NCBI GenBank assembly: GCA_028753945.1
Contig: JAPNXP010000002.1
Span: forward strand, 6,510,001-6,574,000
Reading direction: 5' to 3'
DNA length: 64,000 bases
Origin: Hexactinellida sp. DTS-2022
Taxonomy: Eukaryota > Porifera > Hexactinellida
In this document: positions 10,850 through 24,935 of the stretch, piece after piece
How the letters are laid out: each line of letters starts with the position of its first letter
Numbering within the stretch: position 1 is the first letter of the stretch
Notes under the pieces: model-generated
Told to the model about the DNA's origin: nothing
The model's database searches: none
What the model saw: only the letters and a program-made list of their open reading frames with translations
Position numbers and translations under genes: made by a program

Positions 10850-12264
10850 CGCTACCTACGACTAGTCAGGACTGTGACGTAATGGGTAAAATCAAAACTA
10901 TTAACGATGTCAATTCAATTAGTACATCAGTTCCTTTACCTTACTATAGAGTATTTGAAAAATAACTAACATCATTGATCTCATTCTTAAACTTTCCTAT
11001 ATTCAATGAAAACATGTATAGCGTTGCTATGTAATATAAGCCATAGATATATCTAGTAGAAAAACATGATAACTATAAACACTTTGTTTTACTTCATAAC
11101 TCGTCAAATAAATATGCATTCAACTTGAATATACGAGAAAATCACCAATATTATCTAAATTTATATTATTTATTAGGAATTCAAAAATTTAGGTCAATTT
11201 TTCGATGGAATTTCCCTATTTTTGAGTAATGTGGCCATACAACTTTGCGAAATTAGAAAAAAGTATGGAAACGCTCTGAACGTTATTTAGATATATATAT
11301 AAACTAAATCTCCCAGAAATTTCAAGTTGATACGATAAATAATCACGGAGTTCTCTAGCTTTTCTCCACAGCCGGTATTAGAAAATATTTCTGTGGAGAA
11401 GAGGGTATAGAAGGACACAATAGTGGCACAAACCTTCAATACTTCTTACAGATAATGGTTTGAAGATAATTGAAGCAGTTCATATTCCTCGAAAACGATT
11501 ACTGATAGTGTTAGCAAGTTAGAGCTAGATCTTGCACAACTCTGATTTTCATGATCGATGGTTTGTGATGGTCAGATGACACCTCCATATATGGGCATGG
11601 GCTTCTTAGCATGGTAACTATTTGGAAAATAGCCCAATTTGTTATTCCAATGATATATGCATGATATATTGATGTGAATAATCGATTAGAGCTAAGCTCT
11701 GCATTCTCTAGTTTATGAGATACAAAATTGCTGAATCATCAAAATGTGGCACATATCCATGCCCAAATATGGTCATTTGAAAAAACGGGCCGTCTGAGGG
11801 TCACAAAATGTATTAGGGACGCATAGGAAGTCGTATATTGCGAGCCTTTTTCACTAGTTATTTTAATTCTAGGTGCACGGGTGTCTGAGAAATGTATTCA
11901 GAGGGAGTGTGTTAGAAATAGGACCCCAAGGATAGATAATGGCCCTAACTTTCCGAATTTTCTCTTTCTCTATGATTATTTTATCAATTTTGGTGTTTTT
12001 ACCACCGACTATCTAATGGGCCAGTTATATTCAAGGAAATCACAAAATATCACGTCTGTAACAGCAAACAATCCATCTGAAAGTGCTGAAAGACTGAAAA
12101 AGTACACTCAGCACCCCAAATATCGTACTCATAGAGGTAAAATTAATCGAGATATTGTACGTTTGACCTTTGCATATCCTTGGGGGCTTAATCAAGCGTC
12201 TATATACGAATTATAATTTTTTGTGATTTTGTATCCATTGGCAAAATAGTACTCGTAGGTAGCG
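10850..12264. mobile_element. G-family TTAA element (G1), 1415 bp
   Basis: Flanked by TTAA at 10846-10849 and 12265-12268, with perfect 12-bp ends CGCTACCTACGA. The interior carries the shared core: 'cctccatatatgggcatg' (11582-11599), 'agagctaagctct' (about 11689-11701), 'atgcccaaatatgg' (about 11759) and 'aggaagtcgtatattgcgag' (about 11827-11846). It also holds the empty sites for insertions in G2: 'ggtaactatttgg' near 11613 for the pogo-like element and TTAA at 11863-11866 for the B element. The 111-codon frame at 11881-12216 has no domain and is broken in G2. Confidence 0.9.
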
Positions 12265-12379
12265 TTAACTTAGCAACATTTTACAACGAAAATTAATCAA
12301 TGGCCAGTAAATATACTACATTAGTATATGCTTTTATCCCTTTGTCCAATTTCATTGAATGTCAACTTGTTGTCGGGTC

Positions 12380-12835
12380 CAATCTATATTATTAAATCTC
12401 GATTGTTGTTAGTGTGTTTGTTTGTTTGTTTGTTTGTTTGTTTGTTTGTTTGTTTGTTTGTTTGTTTGTTGTTTGTTTGTTTGTTTGTTTGTTTGTTAGT
12501 CCGGATTGTATTAAAGTGATGGGGGAATAGAATAAAATAGGTAAACAAATTGATGAAACTCAGAATCTACCCAGAAGTTAGCTTTCAACTGGTTACTAAT
12601 ATAGATAAACAAGTATGCTGTAAAGAAAATCGCATTTATAAATTTAGAATATGAAAACAAGTTAAAACTATAAAAATCTTATAAAAGGGTTGTATATAAC
12701 GTCCCTTTCTATCATTTTTCTATGGTAGAAAAGGTGAGGAGTAAGGCCGCACAGCGGCCGTTATCTTGAGGTATGTAGCACCGATCCGTCGCAAAGCAAC
12801 CGAGACCGAAGGGCTCGTGTATATATATATATATA
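12380..12835. repeat. L repeat with expanded GTTT tract
   Basis: It begins near 'attattaaatctcgattgtt' and carries (GTTT)n at about 12414-12497, then 'ccggattgtattaaagtgat' (12501-12520). Towards the right is 'cgagaccgaagggctcgt'. The same phrases, rearranged, occur at 56740-58170. There the TTAA equivalent to 12511-12514 has been hit by a D element, so this copy is the empty site. The CLFVCLFV frame is the GTTT tract. Confidence 0.75.
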
Positions 12836-12841
12836 CTTATA

Positions 12842-12985
12842 CAGTAAACTCCGCTGAATTGGAACACCGGTTAATCTGGAACACCGGTTAAACGGGAACA
12901 CCGGTTAATCGGGACAATTCCCCAAGAACCAAATCTTTTCCATAGAAGCTAGTAGAAAAATTTCCGGTTAATCGGGACAAACTCA
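12842..12985. mobile_element. Pogo-like MITE fragment
   Basis: It starts with CAGTAAACTCCGCTGAATTG preceded by TA, followed by three 'caccggttaatc/aacggga' phrases typical of the other pogo-like copies. The right end is not clear. Confidence 0.55.
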
Positions 12986-13687
12986 AGTATAATTGAATTC
13001 AAATTGATGCTCGCTCGATAGAAAATTCATATTGATCAAAACAAATTATAATAATCTTGATCAATTCTGATAAAGGTTTAACAAATACCTAAATAAATTT
13101 ATTGTCTTATTGATTTCCGTAAAATCGAAATTTACCAGAGATTATGACTTTTGTGGTGCACGAATAGTTCCAAACGGTCCACAAAATAATATCTAAGCAT
13201 TATGCAATGGCTTATTTCTAAGTTGAGAAGTATTAAGCAATAAAAATATGATAATTTCTCTATAAAATGTAAAATGATTTCGTGGTACGTCGGTGGCGCA
13301 AGGTGGTATATTTCCTAAGTATTTTGAATTTCTGGATAAAATTTGGTGTGAATACAACCAACGTATAGACCATGCGATATATGCAATGCAATGCAATTAA
13401 ATTCGAGATTGTCGCATCAATGGTTTAGTCGAGCCTTGAGGCTTATACTATGGATGTGAGTGACCTTCAAGTGTCTGCAAGGAGGAATTGTTATAACAGA
13501 TTTAAGGGCTTACCTATATTGGCATCATTTTCCATTTAGCTTTGCAAAGGTGAATTGATGTCAAATTACCCACCTGATATTATATTTCCTCAATAAATGG
13601 AGTGCTAAGTTTTAATACTGTATAGTGTGTACTCAGCTTAATAGAGCCACCTTTTAATTTGGAACCCATAAAGGTGTGAAAAAAGTA

Positions 13688-13843
13688 CAGTATAACAATG
13701 TTAGTACGAACACGGTCAATAAGAACACTAATTCAGTCCCCTTCAAAGCCTTTTCAATTGAAATGACATTGGTTAATACGAATTCCGGATAAGGCGAAAT
13801 AATTTTACGGTCCCCTGATGTTCGTACAAACAAGGTTCTACTG
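13688..13843. mobile_element. Pogo-like MITE with TA duplication
   Basis: 156 bp, left end CAGTATAACAATGTTAGTAC, right-end complement CAGTAGAACCTTGTTTGTAC, flanked by TA at 13686-13687 and 13844-13845. Interior 'ggttaatacgaattccgg' matches the copy at 2834-3018. Confidence 0.75.
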
Positions 13844-13894
13844 TATTTGATATATTTCTCAAATATTTGTTTTGAAGGCTAAAGCCCACCATAT

Positions 13895-14010
13895 ACAAAG
13901 TTGCATGCAACAAGGTAACATACACGGTGCAACAATGTTGCATGCAACACAATTTCCTGAAACAATGTTGCATGCAACATTTATTTTCGTGCAACATTGT
14001 TGCATGAAAA
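13895..14010. repeat. TGTTGCATGCAACA palindrome cluster
   Basis: The self-complementary string 'gttgcatgcaac' or close variants occur at least four times between 13900 and 14007. The minus-strand CCMQHC frame is a by-product. Confidence 0.8.
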
Positions 14011-14079
14011 TTGCTTTATTACAATGGTAAAATATTATTTTAAAACTGAAATTGTTGTAAATCGCTACTTTCACTTATC

Positions 14080-17000
14080 TTCACTGAAACCTTTGATGGA
14101 GGGATATACAATGAAGCAGGCTAGAGGCGTATAAATTGGGCTATGTTTGCGTTTAGGAGCGCGAAAACTGCCGAAACTCCACATAGAGTAATACAAAACT
14201 AACCTTTTAGGTGTACAAAATTCATACTCTAGTGACCTTAGGGAAATTAGGAGCGTTCAATTTGAGTCCTGTATAATAACCTGCAATGAAGGTCAATGCT
14301 ATTTGACTAATAGTATTATAGATATGTAATCAGGCACATTTTGCAGTCTAAATATCGGAACTACGAAGGTATAACACGTAGTATACAAATTACATACCAG
14401 TCTCAGATACATAGTACTATTTAGTAAAATTCAAATATAGATGCGGGATATTGTCCAGGTTCGATCATAGGGACTGGTCAACTGGAGCAATGATTCCATG
14501 TACCTGGGCATTGAGAGCACAAATGTCCACTAATTAGAAAATTCATTGCAGAGTATGCAAGAGGCAGCTAAGACATACCCGCTAATAATGCAAGAAAAGG
14601 TTCTTAGTTGAACAAAAGTAGCAATCCAACATGTTCAGGGCCAGGGCCGGGGAGAAGACTCTGAACCGCCACTGGTTATGTAAAGTAGAATAAATAATAT
14701 AAGCAAACTTTGATCGTATACATACACGAATAAAATAGTTACCTTAGTGGCTTTCCAGAAGAACATTTTATCGAGTTGAATTATGAAAAGTAGAAATAAT
14801 CTAATCACAATGAATATGTATATATATATACATAGTATATACTGTAGTCACAGTAACCATTTATTTGATATGAAATTTGTTCGCATTTACATCATACATA
14901 TAAGTTATGACATCATTTCCTGTGGAAGAATAAATTCACATTCTTGAAACTGTCTGCGGTTAGTTTTTTGGGTCATATGATATCCTTCTCAAATGTGAAT
15001 AAATGGTTTTCAAATTTTGTATAGGTAAGCATGTTCGCGATTTGGGATGGGGAATATGTTGGTACTATTGGTAAATTTGGTATACAGTGTATACACATTG
15101 TTTTAAATTTCTCGTTTCCATCTTCTCACTTTGCATAACGTGAGAATGTGTCATAATTTTGAATCCTAGGATCTTCGCAATTTATAGGAAATTTTAAATT
15201 TTAATATTAGCATCTTTTTAATATTAGCATCTATCCTGGTTAAGACTTGACTGGCCTTTTTAAAAAGTAATCAAGATGTACTTATACAAAGTTCCCAAGA
15301 CTGTATACCAGTGGCGGGGGGCGTGTGCCTCCCCCCGTAAAGTTGAAGGGGGGCAAAATTAATGGTCCAGGTTGCAGGTGTTGCCGTGCCCTCTGGATAA
15401 ATAATCAAAAGTTCAATATAATTTGGAATAGTAAATATACGTATAATTCATTCAAAATCAATCGATATCTGGATATCTCGCAATCAAATTTTTTATTGGG
15501 AGCCAGCGCCCCCCTAACTTTAATCTCATACTTGTAAAACTTTGCGCCCATGTTGCTGTATACCATTCTATATTGTAGTTTTGTACTTGTATGTAGTAGT
15601 TTATCCATATCCCACTCAATATTAGGCCTGACAATAAAAACCTTGAAATTGTGGACTGGGGTCTCAATAATAAATAGTGAAATCTAGCTATGTTAGCAAG
15701 TGACTCATCAGTCACTATATTTTCTCTAAAGTAACACTTGTAACTATCTCCTGTAACTATTCAGCCTTAATGAATAACACACCATTCAAATTTATGTATT
15801 TGGATGATTTCAAATAGATAAGGACGAGTACCCGAGAAGCGGACATCTTTAAACAACGGACAAAGCCAAGTTCCCAATGTGTCCATTATTCGGAGAATTA
15901 ACTTAACTGTAGTCAGTTCTCTCTAATAGTCCACTTATCTATTTGTCAACCAGAATTTTGTTGTACAATCAAATCCAAATAATCAAGTTATACTCGTTTC
16001 CTTACACATTAAAAAAATTAATATTCCACTTTCTAAATGTCTAAATATCTACTAGTCCACTTTTGTAATTTATTACATATCTATTGTTTCAATAGCATCG
16101 ATATTATTTAGGTCAACGTCCACATGGGGCTCCTCTAGTTACAAGTGGACTGGTAGAAAGACGAGATATCCAACGCAGTTCGTACTCCTAAGTCCTAATA
16201 GCAGGGGCGGCATACCCGGTACGGCGAGCCGTACCTCGCCGTACCTGCCGTAGCCTTACCTGCCGTACCTTTTAATATCCCGCAGTACCACTTTTCGAAA
16301 GGGTGTGCCGCGCCTGCCTAATAGTATATATAACCTCAATTATAATTGCTTGTACTAATACTTTATGGGAAAATTCCCAAAATACTAAAGTTTTTTCAAT
16401 TAATTCCAATTCTGCTCTAGTTATTGTCGATAAATTCACAGATCTACTCAAGTTTAGAAAGACTATATTTGGTTTATCTAATATATTAAATCACAATGTT
16501 TTTGTGTTTGTTTGTTTGTTCAGAATTGATTGAGTTAAAAGCTACAAACCTAAAATTTGGCAGTGGGGTGGGGAATACTGTATGTATAAACAAGTTCAAT
16601 ATCTAAAAAAATATTCACATCTTCCATCACAAAAGGTGTAAAAACCTTTATCCAATTAAATTCGTGGGCTGTCAAATGTTAAGTGTGCATTATAGAATAC
16701 TCAGACAGTAGTCTAATTGGTCGAGAGGAAGTTCAGGCATCTACACGTAATCAATTATTTGTGTTCTGTCTGCCTAGCTATACATTTCTAACATTTCATT
16801 GTGTTATTTGATATAAAATTATTATCAATCAATACAATAAATTCTCCACATCCCAAAGTTAGGAGTCCACCGGGCACCGGTACAATTTATTACTATTATT
16901 AGTGATATTTATTTTATATTTGGAGTTGGTATATTATTATACACGGAGAAGCTTAATTTTAATATCTAGAAAATCATCTGTTCAAAGCATAAATATCCAA

Positions 17001-17210
17001 TTTATTTACTCTGTCCTTATATAAACCTATAGCTAGGATCTACGGATATAAAATAGACAGCGAGGGGCCACTCATCAAGAACGACATTTAATTTGAAAAG
17101 TAACATGCTTGAAATACAAGCGAGGCCCGCAGGCCCGAGTACAAATTGTAATGACGGCGTAGAGCAGACGAGCAGCTTATACTAATAATTATTTGTGGTT
17201 GGAGCACATT
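14080..17210. other. No gene recognised
   Basis: Mostly unique-looking AT-rich DNA. GC-richer repeat-like patches lie at 14637-14680, 15309-15390 ('cagtggcggggggcgtgtgc') and 16203-16310 ('gtacctgccgtacc' tandem copies). Short frames such as 15325-15537 and 16303-16533 show no domain or splice context. Confidence 0.4.
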
Positions 17211-17218
17211 ACTAGTTT

Positions 17219-17340
17219 CAATAATCCAATAAAACTTGAATATATTTGGAATAATCCAATAAAACTTGAGTATATTTGCAATAATCCTATAAAACTTGAG
17301 TATATTTGCAATAATCCAATAAAACTTCAGTATATTTGGA
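17219..17340. repeat. 30-bp tandem repeat, four copies
   Basis: Exact 30-bp periodicity of 'aataatccaataaaacttga' plus 'gtatatttgc/ga', starting near 17219 and decaying after 17340. Confidence 0.95.
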
Positions 17341-17399
17341 AAAACTTTAGTATGTTTACAAATTAGTTGAGTATTGTTAAGTATATTTGGAATTTTCCC

Positions 17400-19510
17400 A
17401 ATACTTTATACTATGTACTATGTTTGTACTTTGTAAGTTTGTATATATGACCATTGATGTACTAAAGGCTAAATTCTTTAATAGTCCACCTGGTTCCATT
17501 TTCCCATATTAGACAGAACATACTGTAGTTAAACATTAATTATTTTGGTTGTAAGCGAACAATATAATAAATGAATTGTGGCGAAGCCAGAGGTAAAATA
17601 AAAATTCATGGACTGCCATCAGGTTTAGAATTTTAGTGTGCATTCAAAGCATATATTTTCACATAGGTCACCTCCAGGCCTGTGGAGAGGAGGGGGGGCT
17701 ACTTGTATTAGGGCTCGGAGGAAATGGGGACCCGAAGCAGAGCGGCCAGTAATAGGGACATATAGAAATATCTTCTACTGCACAATAATAAATTCTTGCA
17801 TATAAACAAGGAAACCTTGGTTGGTGAACACATCACTTGTAATAGTGATTTGTTATAAATATAAATCGTACTATTTTATGAATAATATATTTCACCTGAA
17901 TCCTAATATTCATCTCATTTATAGTACGCCTCAAGTTATCAAATTTACACCAAGTCAAAATACATCCCAGTGAATATTTACTTGAACACCAAATCCATAT
18001 ATACAAGTGGAAATATATACTTGACTATATACAAATTACACAATCAATTATGTCTTACAGTCACAAAGCGACACGAGAAGCGTTGGAAAGAAAAAGATAT
18101 AACAAAGAGCTAGGTTCCTGAACATTGTTTCAAGTTGCCACTAACAGATTTTTGAAAGTGTACCTCTATATATACGTAGAGGAAATTAGAAATTAAATAA
18201 TTGATAGTTCAAATGATTCCCCTTTAGGCTTTATTAAATTTTCGATCACTTCTCAACACGATCCTAAGAATGAAACTGGGAAGAAATTTTTCCAAATTTG
18301 CATTAGATTACGAATTTTCTTTACCTTACCCTGTCTCTATTGCTACAGCAGAAAGCTTGTCAGTAATTAATAACTACTTATAAGTACACTGTAACAAAGA
18401 GGACTGGTTTAATTTCCTTTACTAAATATCGAAAATGAGTTAGCAAAAACAATTGATTTCAACTCTGTTATCGATATCTTTAGTATGATAAAGGCTCGAA
18501 TAGGTTGCTTTTAGAGAGGATATTACGTATACCTAGATGGCGTAATAGAAATAATAATTTATAGGTTCACTAAAAGGTAGATAAAAACTCATAATTTTAA
18601 TGCATAAACCGCAGATTAAACATTTTTGAGAAAATCATTGGCCAGCCCGTGTTCTATTTAGCCAGGGGCCCAAAAACTATCTCCATACCTCACACTTCAG
18701 AATAAGTAAGACTACGAGTCCCAGAAAGCTGAAAATTTGTATACAGAAGTAATTTGTACTGCGACAACGATCCATTGGTTTTCGAAGAGAAATATTCACA
18801 TTTAATTAAAGGTGACAAAATATGTTAGCCAATTAAATTCGAGGTTTTGTTATTATGGATTAACTATACTTAATTCAATTGTATAAATAGATTGTGCACA
18901 TAATAGAAAGATTTTCTGAAGCTGCAATCTGATTGAGTGAAAATATATTCATCTACCAATTAATAATTTGTCTATTCTATTACATGTTTTTCTTTAGTAT
19001 TATTTGGATTCGAGCTACCTTATCTTGCAACTGAAATTTATTGAGCTACTAATGGGAGGATTTGAATTTCCCAAACAAATTACATTGTATAGTATTCTTA
19101 GTAATTAACAAATTAACATTAATTATTGTTGATTGGAAATACATCATGAAATCAAATGGCCTAATGTAACTCTCAGCTGTTATAATGGGTAAACAAGTAT
19201 GCTGATAACAAATTTAATATGCACGAATTTATGAGGTGACTAACTATTGTTGTTGATCGCAAATAGTTGTACAAATGAATGAAATAGAATGTACATGGAA
19301 GGCAAAGGATATTATAGGTAAATACATGTACTAGTGAATAGACTGTGTCAACTGGAAATTGATTAATAATCATTGTTAGAAGTGGAGAATTTCAAAAACA
19401 AATAATAATAATTCCACAAATATATCTAGCTGCTAGCTAAGTGATTCATCGCGAAACGGACAAGACCGAAGCGAAGGGATCGTTACTTATATATTACATT
19501 CCACCCTAGG
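17400..19510. other. No gene recognised
   Basis: AT-rich, no convincing coding frame or repeat boundary. A short purine-rich patch at 17690-17745 and a 'cgaaacggacaagaccgaag' phrase near 19452, related to the L repeat, are the only notable points. Confidence 0.4.
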
Positions 19511-19514
19511 GGAG

Positions 19515-19641
19515 AAAAAATTCTAAAATTACAGCTGAGCAGACAGCATTTTCTTGTGGAAGCACTATTACTTTTGAGCCACCAAATATAATGCCTCCAA
19601 ATGAGAATGCAGTCGGAACAGCTGTAATTTTAGAATTTTTT
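19515..19641. mobile_element. 127-bp MITE with 23-bp perfect inverted repeats
   Basis: Positions 19515-19537 (starting AAAAAATTCTAAAATTACAG) are the exact inverse complement of 19619-19641. A related half lies near 9855-9900 ('gcttccacaaggaaatgctg'). Confidence 0.75.
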
Positions 19642-19915
19642 ATTGTTAAATTGTAAACTTCAAATTTATACAATAAAGAATAATATACAATGGATTAAGA
19701 AAATATCATTGCAATGCCCAATAAACTGTATTGTATTTATAATACAAGACTAGTGGCGTAGTGAGGCCCGGGCCTCCCCATCACAAGCACGGGTAACTTT
19801 TCTCAGTTCCCGGGCAATATTATATAATGGTGTTGCATGTTGTATATGCATTTAAGGGCCTGTAACTCAAATACATATTGCACGGGCCTGGGTGCGCTTC
19901 TGAACAAGACAACAA

Positions 19916-22900
19916 TGGTTCATACGAATCTATAACTAATATATTAGTATGTACGAGATGAAAATAAATAAATCCGGCCGGAAGTTAAGATTAAGGACGG
20001 TCGGGGCAAAGCAAATGTTGGCATTTAATAAGATTTACTCACGTCAATGTTCCGGGTTACTAAAAGATTGAGAAAAATATGTAAATATAAATTAATTACA
20101 GGAAAGACAGAAATATAGAAGGGATCGATCCAAACTGCCCCATTTACTTTTAGGGGTACAAATTTTAGGTGAAAAAAAGTTAAAGGGCGTTCAAATCCAA
20201 TCCTGGAAACATAATTCGAATAAATATACAGTATTTAAAATATTTAAACTAAACACACCTTTCTTATCGCTTCGTCTTGGCCTATAAAAAGGACAGGTCT
20301 AAACTTATAATTGCATGTGTAAAGTTATACGTATACGTATGTATTATATATTCTACATAGTTTTAACATCGACAATGGAACCAGTGATGTTAATTTTAAT
20401 TTTACTTTCCAAGCTTGAGAACTCTAAGTGAGGACAACAATTGCAAGTGGGTTACATGATCACGGTGTATCACACGTATATATCATAGATTATTGGAAGT
20501 TAGATTACATCATGCTGTTCAAAATTCATGTGAATAAGAAAATATCAAAATAAATAAACTGACTGCAAAAGATACCTCCGACGCCTAAAAGGTAATTAGT
20601 TTTACCACAGAACAATATTGTGGTATCTTCGAGAAACTACTTTGAATCAAAATTTTACAAATATACGCATAATAACCATGCGTAATATTTTACACAAAAG
20701 TAGCAAATCTAGTAAATTCAATGACAACAATTATTTCTAATACACCATAAAAAGTATTGATAGTTAGCTCACCAAAACCGGAACCCCCTCCCCCCACTCC
20801 CCCCACTCCCCGAGACTTTTCTTGGTGCCCAGGAATGGTTAGGTGGCCTAAAAATTGCACTTTCATAATAAAACAGCACAAACAAAGTAAACCTAACTGG
20901 ATACAGTTGAAAACGGGTTTTTTGTCCATTTGATTATACTGTCTAGGCGACAAACAAATCCGAATATTTGATTACGAATTGTACGAATACTAAAACAATC
21001 TAACAAAGTTTCAAGACAAAAACTACAAGGAGACAAAAAACAGTTGTAAAACCCCGATTTCGACTGCATCCAGTTTTTCATGTTAATCAATAGTCATATT
21101 CGGTTGACCAAATAATTTTCACAATAATTTTTAGATTAGAAATTCAAGTTTTCTGACAATATGATTTTTGGAATGAATAATACAGTGGTGGGCAAGTTTA
21201 ACTTTTTTTGGGAGGTGGGAATTCTTTAAGGAGATAGAGGCGTAGATTAATGTATATTAATAAATGATCAAAAATTCTTGTTTAAGCATTCCAACAATAC
21301 TTTGACATGGCATCTATCCAAATCCGAAAGAAAAATTTGATTCGGACATTTTTTAAACCTTTTTTGAGGTCACCAAAGGTCAAAATCATAGTCTTATAAA
21401 ATAATATGGCTATAGAATAGTGAATAATTGTAAATTCATGAAAAATGATATATTTCATTTTAACCACTCCTAGCTATACTTTGACATGGTATCTATCCAA
21501 ATCCGAAAGAAAAATTGATTCGGACATTTTTTTTGCCTTTTCGACGTCACTAAAGGTCAAAATCACCGTCATTTTGTACAAACACATTTCGTAAGAATTT
21601 CCGGATAGTGACCTTTGTATAGCTCGCATATCTCAAAAAGTATAAGTCGGAGAGAAAAAAACTATCCCTCAAAAATGAGCCTTGTCAGTTGTTCTTGGGA
21701 TTTTGCCGTGTCGATTTTCAACTTTAATACAAAGTTTTAGAGTTAATAATTTTATAATGCCAAATTTCCGATAAAATCGAGTGATTATTTGAAAATCTAT
21801 TGAAAAAAAGAATCAAATCGATATCGAAAATTCTGTGTGGCAAAATCCCTTGTACTAATGTAGTAGAGTTAAACTTGCACTATAATAGAACTTGCGCCAA
21901 ATAGAGTAAATAGCTAGAATTTATATTGACTAGTATGGATTCACTATTAGGCTAAACTTTGACTATGAATATCTAATTCAAATTTTTCGATTTTTGAAAT
22001 TCTGAGCATCTATGTCCTTCTTAGAATTACTAGTACTGTTCAAAAATACAATAATATATAGGGGTCATCGGGTGTCGAAATTCTACGCCCCTATCTCCTT
22101 AAGATTTGTTTATACATATCATTTTATATATTCTGACATAATGTTTTATAAGTTAAGCTTTTAGTTAGTCCATTTCATGAAAGAGATTGCTCTGCAGAGT
22201 TCGTCTATAAAGGACTCTATTTAGCAACAAACAGGTTGGAATAATCGATAGGATATTGAGATAATCAGGTTTAAATTAGGTGCCCCTCGCAGATTATATC
22301 TGCATAAAATTTGCTGTCCAACCCCAGAAATCGTGCATATTAGATCATCCCTAACACGAGGTACCGTATTTCTCCGAATAAGCGCCGGGTCAATAAAAAT
22401 GGTACCTGATGATAAATTAAATGTCCATTAGTTTATAACTGAAGTGTAACTACATTGATTTAGGAAACTTCGGTATGTTTACTGCACTGTAACTGAGGAC
22501 TATCATAATACACATAAATATATTTTCTGGATTTTACAATAAATTTTGAGCGGAAATTTGGCCCATGAAAATAATAGGCATCGGGCTTTTTAGGGGAAAT
22601 ATGGTATATACAAAAAAGTAAAATACCCCATCTATCGTTTACTATTATTAGGTCAACCGAATAGATTCGGTTCCAACTTCCCAACCAAATACCGACATTC
22701 GGTAACCAACCAAATATCAACTAATTTACAACTTCCTTAATACAAACACTGTTAATACAAATTTCTGGTTAGTGTAAACACAATTTTAGGTCCCTTCAAA
22801 AGGATTTTCAATATAAATGAAACCGGTTAATACGAAAATTCAGATAAGGAGAACAAATTTTGACGGTCCATTGGTCTATTAACGTGGTTCTACTGTATGT

Positions 22901-23440
22901 AATTGCAAAATAGTATTTCATCCAACCGGACATAAAATTCGGTTGGAAACTTAACTAGAAAGAGTTCTATAGAGAAATATATACAGTACGATATAACTCA
23001 CGGCATGTAACTTTTGGGTGTCGAAAGGGCTGTTGGGGAGAGGGGGGAGAGGATTGGGATTGTTGCCATCGCGGCAGCTGCAATTCTAAGAAAATTAAGT
23101 AATAAATTCTAGTTTATGATGAAAACTCGCCGTGAATATTTTAAAATATCGTCATTTCAATGGTTGCCTCAGTTTTATTCCAATGTCTTTCCAGAACTAT
23201 TAACCTAAATTACACTTGGTCTTTTGTTATTTGAAAACATTATAAACTATATATTTCAGATCTGTGTGATAGTTATTCCTAAATTCCCTAAATTAATAAT
23301 TACCTCCTGGGTGTTAGATGTCTGAATGAGATATAGAAAAGAAAGAAATATATAAAAAAACAAAATTACAACTGTGTCGACTATGTAATGAGTCTTATTG
23401 AAATGATTGCCTTGTTAGTTATCTATTTTTCCGGTGTCCC
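19916..23440. repeat. Segmental duplication, copy 2 (partner 836-3440)
   Basis: Collinear with 836-3440 in blocks (see copy 1). It is about 0.9 kb longer, mainly because D-a sits inside it. It also carries an eroded pogo-like MITE end at 22730-22895 ('aacgtggttctactgta'). Confidence 0.75.
21230..22098. mobile_element. D-family TTAA element (D-a)
   Basis: 869 bp between TTAA 21226-21229 and TTAA 22099-22102. Left end GGAGATAGAGGCGTAGATT, right-end complement GGAGATAGGGGCGTAGAAT. The interior has 'tatctcaaaaagtataagtc' and 'tgtagtagagttaaacttgc', shared by all D copies. It also has an internal repeat of 'actttgacatgg.atctatcc' (21299 and 21478). Confidence 0.9.
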
Positions 23441-23444
23441 TGCA

Positions 23445-24211
23445 CTAACTAGAGTTTACATTATTAAAAACTAAATCTTTCATTATATGCCCGTTGGGTT
23501 AAATTTATTACTCCCCACATACATAAATATTGGACATTGGACACTAAAGACCAGGGCCTGCGGGCCTAGATCAAGTTTGAGCTCGCTCACACGCGCCTAA
23601 ATCCTCAATTTATATTACTTCTATGGAAGCATCTCTTATTTTGATTAGGTAAACCCTGCTGAAGCAGGGGGGGGGGAGCAAACAATTTCCTACCAACTGT
23701 GTCCTATTATTCAATAAATCCAATGAGGAAAATAAATTTACTAGACTGACAGGGAGAACTTGCCCCCCCAAAAGAATTTAAAAGAGATCCGCCACTTTCA
23801 GCTGAAGACTCATTCAATCTTAGTTTTACAATTCTAGTATAGATATATCGATTGTATTATTAGAGATATATACAGAGGTGAGGCATCCCGGGATTCCTCC
23901 CCATAAATAAACTACGTGAATAATTTATTATTTGAAGGTAAATTTGAAGTTTTAACGAAAGTAATTCAGTAGACAGTTATGTGCTAGAAACCACCACATA
24001 TACTCTAACAGCCCTTTAAATTCCAAAAACTCTCAAAGGAGACATACCCCCAGACACCCAGGGTGGTGGGGTTGTGGGTGTTGCAACCGCCTTTGGATTT
24101 CAATGACCTTTGAAAATGTCCAATACTATAACCTCAAATACTATGTAAGTATTTTACAAATTACAGTATAACGAATAACAATTGGATTCTATTTGTTAGC
24201 GCTAGTAATAA
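23445..24211. other. No gene recognised
   Basis: AT-rich with a G run near 23668-23677 and 'cccccagacacccagggtgg' near 24048. No supported feature. Confidence 0.4.
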
Positions 24212-24215
24212 TTAA

Positions 24216-24935
24216 GGTTAAATTACCCCACGGGAATGAAATCTCTTGTATTAATCTGTAATTGTTAGAAATAGATCAAGGTACGATACAAAGCAATAAA
24301 CAAAAAAGAAAATGTCTCAATATATTATACTTTTTATTTTTTGTCGGTTTCAATATTTGGCTAATACAAATCTCCCATAGGGCGATTTCAAAAAGTGGTG
24401 GTCGATATTATAGTGTAATTTGGCAATGCGGCCATCAATGTTTGTTATCAGAATCAATATTGAAAGATTATAAGCGTACGGAGTAGGTAGTCGGTTTACA
24501 TTTTTGAATTATGACTCTGAAATTATTTTTCAAACATTTTATCAAATATCTCATAAAAAACATGACCTTTTTAATGATTTCTTTAGTTTAAAAGGTCGCA
24601 ACTTTTTTTATTTAGGTCAAATCAAAATTCTAAACCAGTCACCTACAGCATATAACGATGATCTATGTGATATATCGCACATAATATGTCTTTAGCTAAT
24701 AATGATCTTGAGATCGACACACTTATCAGGTGGAGTCTGAAGAAATCCCCCTATGGGACTTTTGTATTACCATAAAACTGCCCGCCCCATAAAATCGAAT
24801 TTATTCAAAATAATTCGACTTCGTTTTCAGTTTCGATATAGCTATAATGTCTTCTATTATATATGTGAAAATTAAACATCTTACTTCAAAACGAAATTTA
24901 TGTGTTTTTTTACATGAATCTGCCGTAATTTAACC
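24216..24935 (+). mobile_element. B-family TTAA element (B1), 720 bp
   Basis: TTAA at 24212-24215 and 24936-24939; ends GGTTAAATTAC and the complement GTAATTTAACC. It is nearly identical to B2 (47398-48117, inverted) and B4 (62826-63547), so the family moved recently. A broken frame (24262-24486, 24504-24695) is partly conserved among copies. Confidence 0.95.

Noticed and set aside
11881-12216. 111-codon open frame in G1
   Set aside because: The matching stretch in G2 (about 39974-40320) is broken by stops and shifts; no domain.
12328-12519. Open frame rich in CLFV
   Set aside because: Translation of the GTTT microsatellite in the L repeat.
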